This document shows positions 8,090 through 16,603 of a stretch of DNA of 64,000 bases, piece after piece. Under the pieces are notes generated by a model, which was given only the letters and a program-made list of their open reading frames with translations, made no database searches and was not told the DNA's origin. Source of the DNA: Brevibacterium sp. CBA3109. Lineage in GTDB: Bacteria > Actinomycetota > Actinomycetes > Actinomycetales > Brevibacteriaceae. Each line of letters opens with the position of its first letter. The stretch's first letter is position 1. The translations under genes and the position numbers were made by a program. The stretch spans positions 372,001 to 436,000 of the forward strand of contig NZ_CP158281.1 in assembly GCF_040256645.1 (NCBI RefSeq), in the 5' to 3' direction.

Positions 8090-9349
8090 TCAGCCCCACA
8101 CCCCGCGCGTATCGTGAACGATCTTCTGCGTCAGCAGCGTTCGGTCGATGCGCGTGAACTCATTGTGGTCGACGAGCAGCAGCACGATATCGGCCGTGCG
8201 AATGGCTTCGTTCACCTCAGTGAGAGCGACGTTGTCGCGCTCTTCGAGTTCCGCGGGCAGGCTGTCGATGTTGGGCTCCACTGCCATGATGTTGGCTTCC
8301 GGGAGTGCATCAGCAAGCTGTCCGACGATCTGCCGGGCTGGGCTCTCCCGCAGGTCATCGATGTTCGGCTTGAACGCCAGGCCCAGCGCTGCGATCTGCA
8401 CGTCCTGAATGCGACGGGCCTGGGGGAGGAGCTTGTCGAGCACATATCCGGGCTTCGAGTCGTTGACCTCACGCGCGGTGCGGATCAGTGACGACTGCTC
8501 GGGCGCGGTGGAGACGATGAACCACGGGTCAACGGCGATGCAGTGGCCTCCGACGCCAGGGCCAGGCTGCAGGATATTGACTCGAGGGTGGTGGTTCGCG
8601 AGCTTGATGAGCTCCCACACGTTGATGTCGAGACCGTCGGAAATCACCGACAGTTCGTTGGCGAAGGCGATGTTGACGTCGCGGTAGGCGTTCTCGGTCA
8701 GCTTCGCCATTTCCGCAGTGCGAGCGTCGGTCATGAGGAACTCGCCCTCACAGAACAGTTCGTACAGGTCACGGGCACGCTCGCCAGCATTGCCGTTGAG
8801 GGTGCCGACGATGCGATCGTTCGTCCGCAGCTCGATCATGATCCGGCCGGGCAGAACGCGCTCAGGGCAGTGTGCGAAGTAGACGGTCTGTGCGCTGCCG
8901 GGTTTGAGGGTGAGGTCCGGGCGAGCATTGATGATCGTCTCGGCCAGGAACTCCGTTGCTCCTGGAGGCGAAGTCGATTCGAGGATGATGAGCTCATTGC
9001 CTTCGAGCAGGGGAGCGATCTGCTTGCCCGCAGTCTCGATGTAGGACAGATCAGGTTCGTGCCCGTCCTTGAACGGCGTCGGCACCGCGACGATGTAGTT
9101 GTCCGCGTGCGGGGTCTCGGTCGTGGCCCGCAGATAACCCTGAGAGACGACACCGGCCACCGTCGTCGCCATGTCCGGCTCGACGAAAGGAACCTGACCG
9201 GCGTTGATCGTGGCCACGGCATCGGCGTTGATATCGACCCCGACGACCTCTGCGCCCGAACTGGCCAGAACAGCTGCTGTCGGAAGACCGATATAACCGA
9301 GGCCGATGACGGCGACCGAAGGGCGTTGAGAGGTGGCGGTGGGCGGCAT
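8090..9349 (-). CDS. wecC: UDP-N-acetyl-D-mannosamine dehydrogenase-type nucleotide-sugar dehydrogenase
   Basis: NAD-dependent four-electron dehydrogenase that converts the sugar C6 hydroxymethyl to a carboxylate. The dinucleotide motif is VIGLGYIGLPTAAVLASSG; the active-site Cys sits in GPGVGGHCIAVDPWFIV; conserved Lys/Asn are in MAKLTENAYRDVNIAF. ESTSPPGATE and CPERVLPGRIMIELRTNDR are typical of the WecC rather than the UDP-glucose dehydrogenase branch. The divergently transcribed neighbour at 9652 is a UDP-GlcNAc 2-epimerase, so together they would convert UDP-GlcNAc to UDP-ManNAcA. UDP-glucose dehydrogenase activity remains possible given the adjacent galU. No terminator is visible between this gene and galU. 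Confidence 0.85.
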   Translation of the reverse strand: MPPTATSQRPSVAVIGLGYIGLPTAAVLASSGAEVVGVDINADAVATINAGQVPFVEPDMATTVAGVVSQGYLRATTETPHADNYIVAVPTPFKDGHEPDLSYIETAGKQIAPLLEGNELIILESTSPPGATEFLAETIINARPDLTLKPGSAQTVYFAHCPERVLPGRIMIELRTNDRIVGTLNGNAGERARDLYELFCEGEFLMTDARTAEMAKLTENAYRDVNIAFANELSVISDGLDINVWELIKLANHHPRVNILQPGPGVGGHCIAVDPWFIVSTAPEQSSLIRTAREVNDSKPGYVLDKLLPQARRIQDVQIAALGLAFKPNIDDLRESPARQIVGQLADALPEANIMAVEPNIDSLPAELEERDNVALTEVNEAIRTADIVLLLVDHNEFTRIDRTLLTQKIVHDTRGVWG

Positions 9350-9488
9350 GTGTGCGATGCTCCAAACTGAAGATGAACGACTTCTGATGTTACCCGAGGC
9401 TGAGTCGGAACATCTTCACCACAGTGACTCATGAAATGACCCCTGGCGTGACTTTGTCAACAACTTTGGGTGAACGAGCTGCAAAAGT

Positions 9489-9510
9489 TTGCAATTGCCG
9501 ACAATTGCAA
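9489..9510. promoter_or_regulatory. Palindrome in the wecC-wecB divergent intergenic region
   Basis: TTGCAATTG and CAATTGCAA are perfect 9-bp arms around CCGA. The 302-base region between wecC and wecB must hold both promoters, so the dyad may be an operator controlling entry into the UDP-ManNAcA pathway. Another copy of CAATTGCAA occurs at 16380 in the next divergent gap of the locus. Confidence 0.4.
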
Positions 9511-9651
9511 CCGGGCTGTCATGATGTGATTGACCCAGTCGGTATGTCCAAGTGCCACAGAACGGCATACCATTACCCAAATCGGAATTGATGCGAGAAC
9601 CCTGCCTCGCCGAGGCGGCTCCCCGAGGTTCTCCCGACCAGGAGTTCGTTC

Positions 9652-10818
9652 GTGACCCCAACTGTCCTCACCGTTTTCGGCACCAGACCGGAAGCCATCA
9701 AGGTGGCCCCTGTTATCCGGGCGATCGAAGTCAGCGACACATTGCATTCGCGCACTGCGGTCACGGCTCAGCACCGCGAGATGCTCGACCAGGTGAACGA
9801 GCTGTTCGGCATCACTCCAGACATCGATCTCAATCTCATGGCTCAGGGTCAGACTCTCAATGGGGTCGCATCCAAGGTCATCGGCGGCCTCGACGCGGTC
9901 CTGGCGGAAGAGTTACCGGCTGCGGTTCTCGTTCAAGGCGATACGACTACGGTCATGGCTGCGTCGATCGCCGCCTTCAACCGCGGCATTCCGGTCATCC
10001 ATCTCGAGGCTGGACTGCGCTCGGGCAACCTGCTCAGTCCCTTCCCCGAGGAGGCCAACAGGAAACTGACCAGTCAGATCTCCGCACTCCACCTGGCTCC
10101 GACTCCCCGATCCCGTGACAATCTGGTGGCCGAAGGCATCATTCCTGCCGACGTCGTCACCACTGGCAATACGGTCATCGACGCCCTCCACCTGGCCGTC
10201 GACATGCAAGTGGCCCCGGCCGACCCCATGGTGGCCGACTATGTCGCTACCGGCCGGCCGAAGCTGCTTGTGACAACACACCGCAGGGAGAATCTCGGCT
10301 CGGCGATGGAGAACATCGGAGACGCGTTGGCCGAGCTGGCCGCTGCTCGCCCGGAGATGCTCATCTTGCTCCCTGCCCACCGTAACCCTCTTGTACGCGA
10401 GGCAGTGCTGCCCAGGGTCGAGAAGTTCGACAATGTGCTTATTACGGAGCCACTGTCCTATGGCGAGTTCACTACCGTCATGGCCGCCTCGGACGTGGTC
10501 CTTACCGATTCCGGCGGAATCCAGGAAGAGGCACCGAGCCTCGGCAAACCCGTGCTCGTGATGCGTGAGAATACCGAGCGCCCTGAAGCCGTCACGGCCG
10601 GATCGGTCAGACTCGTCGGAACTGACAGGATTGCAATCGTCTCCGAAGTGTCGCGGCTCTTCGACGACTCGTTTGCCTACGGTTCGATGGCTCGCGCCGT
10701 CAACCCCTATGGCGATGGCCGAGCCGCAGAGCGGTCAGTTGCCGCAATCGCGGAGCTACTCGGCGTCGGCGCTAGGATTGATGACTTTGCCTCTGAGCCG
10801 GACAACGGCGAAGTGTGA
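9652..10818 (+). CDS. wecB: UDP-N-acetylglucosamine 2-epimerase (non-hydrolysing)
   Basis: Interconverts UDP-GlcNAc and UDP-ManNAc in the cytoplasm, with a GT-B-like fold and 388 residues, the usual length. Motifs visible are FGTRPEAIKVAPVIRA, QGDTTTVMA, HLEAGLRSGN, TTHRRENLG and TDSGGIQEEAPSLGKP. The start is a GTG preceded by AGGAG at 9640-9645. It pairs functionally with the divergent dehydrogenase. A 155-base gap follows before the first glycosyltransferase, so the downstream genes may have their own promoter. Confidence 0.93.
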   Translation: MTPTVLTVFGTRPEAIKVAPVIRAIEVSDTLHSRTAVTAQHREMLDQVNELFGITPDIDLNLMAQGQTLNGVASKVIGGLDAVLAEELPAAVLVQGDTTTVMAASIAAFNRGIPVIHLEAGLRSGNLLSPFPEEANRKLTSQISALHLAPTPRSRDNLVAEGIIPADVVTTGNTVIDALHLAVDMQVAPADPMVADYVATGRPKLLVTTHRRENLGSAMENIGDALAELAAARPEMLILLPAHRNPLVREAVLPRVEKFDNVLITEPLSYGEFTTVMAASDVVLTDSGGIQEEAPSLGKPVLVMRENTERPEAVTAGSVRLVGTDRIAIVSEVSRLFDDSFAYGSMARAVNPYGDGRAAERSVAAIAELLGVGARIDDFASEPDNGEV

Positions 10819-10973
10819 GCTGCCGGCAGATTGCCTCGCGGGGGAGGAAACGGCTGAAATCGGCGCTCCGCTAAGCGAGCACAGCTCAGAAATACTTACC
10901 TGTTAGCCGAACGACGCTTCGCCTTCATCGGACGTTTTCAAACAGTTAAAAGACGGCGAAGATGATGTAAAGC

Positions 10974-13214
10974 ATGTCCTTTTCCAAGATGCAGCGTGCA
11001 AGCCGCGCGAATATTGCGGCGGCAGCGATTGCGATCATCCTGATAGTCGGCGGCCTGCTTGCAACGGTGTTCTTCAGCGAACCCCTGTACCTATTCAATG
11101 CGTTAGGACTCGGCGCTGTTGTCATTGTCCTGCTGATTGCATCCGAACGGGTCGCCATCAACATTCGGAATGCTGTTGCACAGAGTGAACTGAATACGCG
11201 GAATCTGGCACGCGAGTGCTCAGCGGCGCTTGCACACTTGGACATTCGGGGGCGCCGGATGGAGCGCGTTCTCAACGATACGGCCGGATCTGCGGGGAGA
11301 AGTTCTCCGATCATTCGCCGAATCGACGCTTCTGTCAACGGACTCAGATCCGACTTCAATAGCACTGCGCGTGCGCTGACGGGCGGGGCTGATCCCGTCA
11401 CAATTGCCGCACTCAACCCAGGAGAGTTGGAAGCCCACGCGACGGGGAGTGCGCCTATTTCTTTCCCTAATGCCCCGGAATCCGATCGACTCCCAACATT
11501 TCCTGCAATAACAGTATTGATGATCGCGGATGAGTTCACTCTCAAAGCATTTGCTCACGAGTGGAATGTCGTTACCGCGACACCCGACGACTGGATGCAA
11601 GTCATTCATGCCGAACGACCTCAATTCGTGTTTGTCGAAAGCGCATGGGAAGGCAACGGCGGAAGCTGGAAGTACCACCTCGTTGGATCCTCGGCGCCAC
11701 GACAAGCTGTCCGAGACCTGACGGGATACTGCCGCGAACAGGGAATCCATACTCTCTTCTGGAATAAGGAGGATCCCCCACATTTCGAAGACTTCCTGGA
11801 CACCGCTTCACTGTTTGACTTTGTATTCACGACGGATGGAGACAAGATCCCGGAGTATGTCTCACGCCTGGGCCACGACCGGGTGCATCTGCTCCCATTC
11901 GCCGCCCAGCCGGCGATTCACAATCCGAAACGTGTGCGTGGTGTTGACAGAGATCGCTCGATCGTATTCGGAGGTATGTATTTCCGGGAGAAGTATGCAG
12001 AACGTCGGCAGCAGCTTGACGTCCTGCTTCCCGCGGCCGAGAAGTTGGGGTTGGATATCTACTCTCGCAACTCAGGAGACGAGGAACGATACAGATTCCC
12101 TGAGCGGTTTGCGGCATCTGTCAGACCTGGCATTCCGTACCAGCAAATGATTTCGGCTTACCATGGTTACAAAGTCGTCATCAACGTCAATTCAGTTGTG
12201 AACTCTAGTTCGATGTGCGCCAGGCGTGTATTCGAAGCAACCGCGTGCGGAGCAGCAGTAGTTACGACACCTACAGCCGCGATCGACAGATTCTTTGACG
12301 ACGATTTGCTGACGCTGATCGAAGACGAATCGACGGCTTATGACCGGATGCGGGCACTTATCCGCTCCGACGAACTTCGAGAGCGCCGAGTGCACCGCGC
12401 ACAGCGACGCATCTGGGAGAACGACACGTATACGCATCGGGCCCGTCAGGTGATGGAACTCCTTAACCTGGATGCCGCAGAAGTATCGATGCGTTGTTCA
12501 ATCGTCGTGTGCACCAACCGTCCCCATAACTTGCTTCTGATCATCGGAAACTTCTTACGTCAGAATCGGGCCGAGCAAATCGGATCGATTGAGCTGGTCG
12601 TTGTCACACACGGCTTCAGTGTGAAAGAAGAGTTGCTCGAATCTGTCCTCGATGAAGTTTCTGAACGTCAGGACTTCGGTCGGGAACCGGGGCCCATAGT
12701 CGTGATCGAGGCCGATCAGCAAGCTAGTCTGGGCGAGTTGCTCAACACCGGGTTCGACGAAGCCTCTGGCGAATTCGCATTCCGAATGGACGATGACGAT
12801 TATTACGGAGCGAACTATGTTCGCGATCAACTCAACGCAATTCTGTACAGTGGCGCCGACTTGGTGGGAAAGGCCGAAACCTACATGTACTTCGAGGAAG
12901 AAGACGCGACCTTCCTTACATTTCCTGGGAAAGCGCATCGGGAGACTGACTTCGTTCGGGGTGCAACGTTTGCAGGACGTCGGAAGACTTTCACCGAAAC
13001 CAGGTTTCAAGAGAAACACACGGGCGAAGACTCCGACTTCATCACCAGGCTGAGGAAGTCTGGAGGGACGATCTACAGTTCGGACCGATTCAACTATGTC
13101 GTCAACCGCCACGCGGACAAAACCCGTCACACCTGGGCAGCTGCGGACGCACATCTGATGGGAACTGGCGAGATGAAGTTCATGGGCAGCGACCCCCAGC
13201 AGATTGAGGTGTGA
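10974..13214 (+). CDS. Membrane-anchored two-domain glycosyltransferase (CgeB-like plus GT2)
   Basis: 746 residues. Two hydrophobic segments at about residues 12-34 and 42-62 would anchor the protein. A CgeB/Glyco_trans_1_2-like GT-B region spans roughly 170-500, with VFVESAWEGNGGSWKYH, WNKEDPPHFEDF and a HxxPFAAQPAIHNP motif. A GT2-like domain from about 510 on carries SIVVCTNRPHN and the acidic metal-binding run FRMDDDDYYGANYVRD. The protein at 14434-16326 has the same domain order without the membrane segments. The two domains probably add two sugars in sequence; donors are unknown. It overlaps the next gene by 4 bases (ATGA), so they are translationally coupled. The start ATG has only a weak ribosome site. 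Confidence 0.75.
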   Translation: MSFSKMQRASRANIAAAAIAIILIVGGLLATVFFSEPLYLFNALGLGAVVIVLLIASERVAINIRNAVAQSELNTRNLARECSAALAHLDIRGRRMERVLNDTAGSAGRSSPIIRRIDASVNGLRSDFNSTARALTGGADPVTIAALNPGELEAHATGSAPISFPNAPESDRLPTFPAITVLMIADEFTLKAFAHEWNVVTATPDDWMQVIHAERPQFVFVESAWEGNGGSWKYHLVGSSAPRQAVRDLTGYCREQGIHTLFWNKEDPPHFEDFLDTASLFDFVFTTDGDKIPEYVSRLGHDRVHLLPFAAQPAIHNPKRVRGVDRDRSIVFGGMYFREKYAERRQQLDVLLPAAEKLGLDIYSRNSGDEERYRFPERFAASVRPGIPYQQMISAYHGYKVVINVNSVVNSSSMCARRVFEATACGAAVVTTPTAAIDRFFDDDLLTLIEDESTAYDRMRALIRSDELRERRVHRAQRRIWENDTYTHRARQVMELLNLDAAEVSMRCSIVVCTNRPHNLLLIIGNFLRQNRAEQIGSIELVVVTHGFSVKEELLESVLDEVSERQDFGREPGPIVVIEADQQASLGELLNTGFDEASGEFAFRMDDDDYYGANYVRDQLNAILYSGADLVGKAETYMYFEEEDATFLTFPGKAHRETDFVRGATFAGRRKTFTETRFQEKHTGEDSDFITRLRKSGGTIYSSDRFNYVVNRHADKTRHTWAAADAHLMGTGEMKFMGSDPQQIEV

Positions 13215-14446
13215 TGGAAAGCAAGAAGAGAGTCTGCATCGTCGGAGTCACCAGGTTCTCGCTGCTGCTGCCCGGTGCTGCACAATGGAACCTGTCGGCT
13301 CAAACGGAGACACTTGAGTCGTATCGGGAGCGACTCTACGATCCGGAGCGTTTGGACGCTCGGTTGAAGATTTTCACGCAGTTGTCCTTGCCGCAGCTGG
13401 CCAAAGGTTCACGAGGAACGGATTACCGCCATATTGTGCAGCACTCAAGCAGTCTGCCATCGCCCTACCAAATGCGACTGCGCGAACTGTCACAGCAGTA
13501 CGACTTTCTGGAAATCGTGTGTAGCGATGAGAAGCACGTCCACGATCAGTCAGTCTCGGCCGCATTCCGTGAGATCGTCCCGGAACAGGACCGGAAGTAT
13601 ACGAGCTTCGCTTGGTTCCGGCTAGACGATGACGACATCGTCTCTGATCGATATTTCGACAGAATCGTGCCGTACGTGGAGTCCGAGTCGCCGGGCCGTG
13701 TGGTCAGTTTGGGGCTGGGATACTCAATGATCTATTCGAACGGACAGCTGTGGGACTTGAGGCGGGACTACAGGCCTAAGAACTCCATCGGGCAGCTGTA
13801 TATCTGCGCCTTCGACGAATCGAGCGATCGGCTCATCGAGCCGCCCAGGGGTGACCATTCGATTATTGACCAATTTGCTCCTACCTTGCTTGATTCCCGG
13901 CAGCCTTCGTTCATTACAGTCGTCCATCCGATGCAGGACGGCCGCGCCCACTTGGAGCCGGACCAAGCGTTGGCAGCGGTGGAGAAGGAGCAAGGCAATA
14001 AGCCAATTGTCGCTGTGGAAGGTCTCGAGGCCGAGTTTTCCCAGGTTCGTGAGTCGGACATCGTCGCGGATTTTCCGTTGGCACCGGTAATGAAGGAACA
14101 AAGCTTGTCTGTAGAACCGATCCGAGAGAGCGTAGGCGGTAACGGTGATCTGGTTGTTGAAGCACAGGTGACGGCCGCGGAAGTCCAGACAGAAGGCAGG
14201 GTCATCTTGGGGACACGATTCGCTCCAGGAACCCGACCACCCGCAACTGGGCGTTGGGTGGAAGTAGATCGCGACACGCTTGCCGTCGGTTTTGTGGTTT
14301 ACGCACCAAAGATGAAGTTTCGTGCCCATCTCCTCGGCGTCCCTGCTGCCAGCGAGCTTGTGGAGATGTCCGTTTGGGTCTCTAGGAGCTTCGAGGGCAG
14401 CGTCGATTTGGACGGTCTTCAAGTCGGGACGCGTCAGAAACAGTAG
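13211..14446 (+). CDS. Glycosyltransferase of the putative rhamnosyl transferase family (PF11316-like)
   Basis: 411 residues. The N-terminal half, with VTRFSLLLPGAAQWNL, SSLPSPYQMRLREL and WFRLDDDDIVSDRYFDRIVP, fits the PF11316-type putative rhamnosyl transferases, where the acidic run would bind a metal and the nucleotide-sugar. The C-terminal 130 residues are beta-rich and unassigned. The start overlaps the stop of the preceding glycosyltransferase, and the 3' end overlaps the converging gene by 13 bases, so no terminator separates them. The family name is recalled from motifs, and rhamnose as donor is only a family-level guess. Confidence 0.65.
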   Translation: MMESKKRVCIVGVTRFSLLLPGAAQWNLSAQTETLESYRERLYDPERLDARLKIFTQLSLPQLAKGSRGTDYRHIVQHSSSLPSPYQMRLRELSQQYDFLEIVCSDEKHVHDQSVSAAFREIVPEQDRKYTSFAWFRLDDDDIVSDRYFDRIVPYVESESPGRVVSLGLGYSMIYSNGQLWDLRRDYRPKNSIGQLYICAFDESSDRLIEPPRGDHSIIDQFAPTLLDSRQPSFITVVHPMQDGRAHLEPDQALAAVEKEQGNKPIVAVEGLEAEFSQVRESDIVADFPLAPVMKEQSLSVEPIRESVGGNGDLVVEAQVTAAEVQTEGRVILGTRFAPGTRPPATGRWVEVDRDTLAVGFVVYAPKMKFRAHLLGVPAASELVEMSVWVSRSFEGSVDLDGLQVGTRQKQ

Positions 14447-16326
14447 TGGTCGGGAGCATAGCCAAATGCGTGGACATCGCCGTTGGCCAACAGGTGGCTG
14501 TCGTCGACGCTCCACGTGTGGGCATGGTCGCCGCGGACCTGGACGAAGTTGAACCTGTCCGCTGAGTAGATCCGGGCTCCGGAGGAGATGAGTCTCTGCT
14601 GGAGCTCCGTGTCTTCGCCGAGGGTGCGTTCCGCGAACGGATTGTCGAGGAGCGTTGACCGATGCGTCGTCAGAGTCGGCCCCATGACGAGGTCGGTGAA
14701 CCGGTGCTCGCGTTCGGGGAAGCGGCAGATGACGATGTCCCGGCCCCGTATATGCAGGTAGTGTGCTTGTTTGCCGACGAGGTCGGCATTCGAGTAGCGC
14801 AGTGCTGCAAGTTGGTCGCCCAGGTAGTGCGCTCCGTAGACATCGTCGTCGTCCATCTTCGCAATCACTTGGCCGGAAGCAGCTTCGACGCCGCGATTGA
14901 GGCAGACTCCCAACGGCTGCGCAGAATCGACCTCGACGATCTGGAGATGCTCGACACCTGCTTCTGCCGCACGCGATCGCAGATCGGCAGGTGCTGTGAA
15001 CCCGTGGGTGACCAATACGAGTTCCTTGTCCGCGTGCAGCTGCGCGGCATGGGTCTGCAGAACCTCGCCGAGGTGGTCGGGCCGATTCGTCGACACCACC
15101 GCTGAGATGGACGTGGGGTATGGCCGCACATAATCCAGTCCGAGCGAATCCATCACTGTCATTGCCCGGTGCGTGTAGGTGTGCTCGGCCCAAATGCGCC
15201 GTTGGGCCAGGTGAACGGTGCGGTCTCTCAGTTCAGGGCTGCGCACATAGGCGCGCAGAGTCCATTCTGCTTCCTCCCGAGTGTCGGGCTGGGGAACCTC
15301 GTCCGTGGGGAAGAACTCTCGAGTCGCCGCACTCGGAGTTGTGACGACCGGGGTGCCCGCGGCACTGATCTCGAAGATCCTGCGGGCGCACATACTCGGA
15401 GAGTCGGTGACGGAGTTGACGTTGAGGAAGACCTTGAAATGTTTGTAGGCGGTGAGCAGATTGCGGTACGGGAGCGACCCGACCACCCGCCCGGCCAGGT
15501 TGCCTGGGAACTGATAGCGCTCATCATTGCCGAGGAAGCGGGAGAAGATCTCGAGTCCGTACTGCATCTTCGGCGATACGGCGTCAGCGGCTCCGAGCAG
15601 CAGGTCCATCTGCGCCCTGCGCTCCGGATACTTGTGGGCGAAGTACATGCCGGCGAAGGCGATGTCCCTAGCCGCGGCATTCCGCGCAGGACGCGAAGGA
15701 TTGTGGACCGCAGGCTGTGCTGCGAAGGGCAGGGCTGTGACTCTGTCATGGCCCAGTCTGGAGCGATATTCGGGGACCAACCTGACATCGCTGGTGAAGA
15801 CGACGTCGCACATCCGTGCCAGGGGCAGGAAATCCTCGAAGTGCGGGGGATCCTCTTTGTTCCAGAAGACGGTCGGAATGCCCCGGCGACGGCACTCGCC
15901 GAGCAGTTCGGTGATCTCTGGACTCGGACCCGACGGGCTCGTGAGCTTGAACTTCCACTGACCGTCGTTGCCGCTCCAGGCAGACTCGACGAAGACGAAG
16001 TCGAGATCGTCGAGTTCGGTCGGCCACTGCGTCGGCGACAGCGGTCGGAGCGACCACTCATAGCCGAAGCTCTCGGTCGAGAACTCGTCGAGGACGACGC
16101 CCACGGACAGCTGATCGAAGACCGGAGGACGATGCTGCACCGGCAGGGGAGGGAACAGGTCTGCGAGGACCTCCGCCGACAGGCTTCCCGTGGCGACTTC
16201 GGCGGAGGCTTCTGCGGCTCCTTGGGCCAACGACCGGCGACGTCGCCACTTCGCGACTTGGCTGATTCCGCCGTTGCGCAGATGCCACACAGCGGTTCTC
16301 AGTGTGCGAAATGGTGTTCGGGGCAC
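14434..16326 (-). CDS. Two-domain glycosyltransferase (CgeB-like plus GT2), soluble paralogue
   Basis: From the GTG at 16326, which follows AGAGGA, the protein has 630 residues. It starts VPRTPFRTLRTAVWHLRNGG; the WHLRNGG element recurs in the large protein at 25773. The CgeB-like part contains VFVESAWSGNDGQWKFK, WNKEDPPHFEDF and LPFAAQPAVHNPSRP, matching the 10974 protein closely. The GT2-like part has SAVVSTNRPDHL and AKMDDDDVYGAHYLGDQ. It is the only gene of the central block on the minus strand, sitting between two + strand groups, which suggests insertion or inversion of a paralogue. Longer upstream starts exist but lack a ribosome site. Confidence 0.75.
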   Translation of the reverse strand: MPRTPFRTLRTAVWHLRNGGISQVAKWRRRRSLAQGAAEASAEVATGSLSAEVLADLFPPLPVQHRPPVFDQLSVGVVLDEFSTESFGYEWSLRPLSPTQWPTELDDLDFVFVESAWSGNDGQWKFKLTSPSGPSPEITELLGECRRRGIPTVFWNKEDPPHFEDFLPLARMCDVVFTSDVRLVPEYRSRLGHDRVTALPFAAQPAVHNPSRPARNAAARDIAFAGMYFAHKYPERRAQMDLLLGAADAVSPKMQYGLEIFSRFLGNDERYQFPGNLAGRVVGSLPYRNLLTAYKHFKVFLNVNSVTDSPSMCARRIFEISAAGTPVVTTPSAATREFFPTDEVPQPDTREEAEWTLRAYVRSPELRDRTVHLAQRRIWAEHTYTHRAMTVMDSLGLDYVRPYPTSISAVVSTNRPDHLGEVLQTHAAQLHADKELVLVTHGFTAPADLRSRAAEAGVEHLQIVEVDSAQPLGVCLNRGVEAASGQVIAKMDDDDVYGAHYLGDQLAALRYSNADLVGKQAHYLHIRGRDIVICRFPEREHRFTDLVMGPTLTTHRSTLLDNPFAERTLGEDTELQQRLISSGARIYSADRFNFVQVRGDHAHTWSVDDSHLLANGDVHAFGYAPDHYCF

Positions 16327-16379
16327 GGATCGAGTCCTCTCAGAAGTGGACAGGCAGTGGGCGGCGAAGCGCGGCAGTT

Positions 16380-16388
16380 CAATTGCAA
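16380..16388. promoter_or_regulatory. CAATTGCAA half-site in the second divergent gap
   Basis: The 277-base gap 16327-16603 separates two divergent glycopolymer genes and must carry both promoters. CAATTGCAA here matches exactly one arm of the wecC-wecB palindrome at 9489-9510. ATTGCAACC recurs about 60 bases further on. One 9-base match can arise by chance. Confidence 0.2.
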
Positions 16389-16603
16389 CTAACCTTGTGG
16401 CAGACCAGGTTCGAAGGTGACGACCTGGAGCTACTTCACCTGTATATTGCAACCAATTCTTAATGCTCGCAGTGTTTGTTCTGACTGGAACCTGTTAGCT
16501 CCAATAGTACAATCGGGAAGTCGAATGAGGCTCGGTTCGTCTCAACGAGACGGTCGTTACAGGAGTGAGATTCCCTGAGCCTGACCAGTGCACATCGGGA
16601 GAA

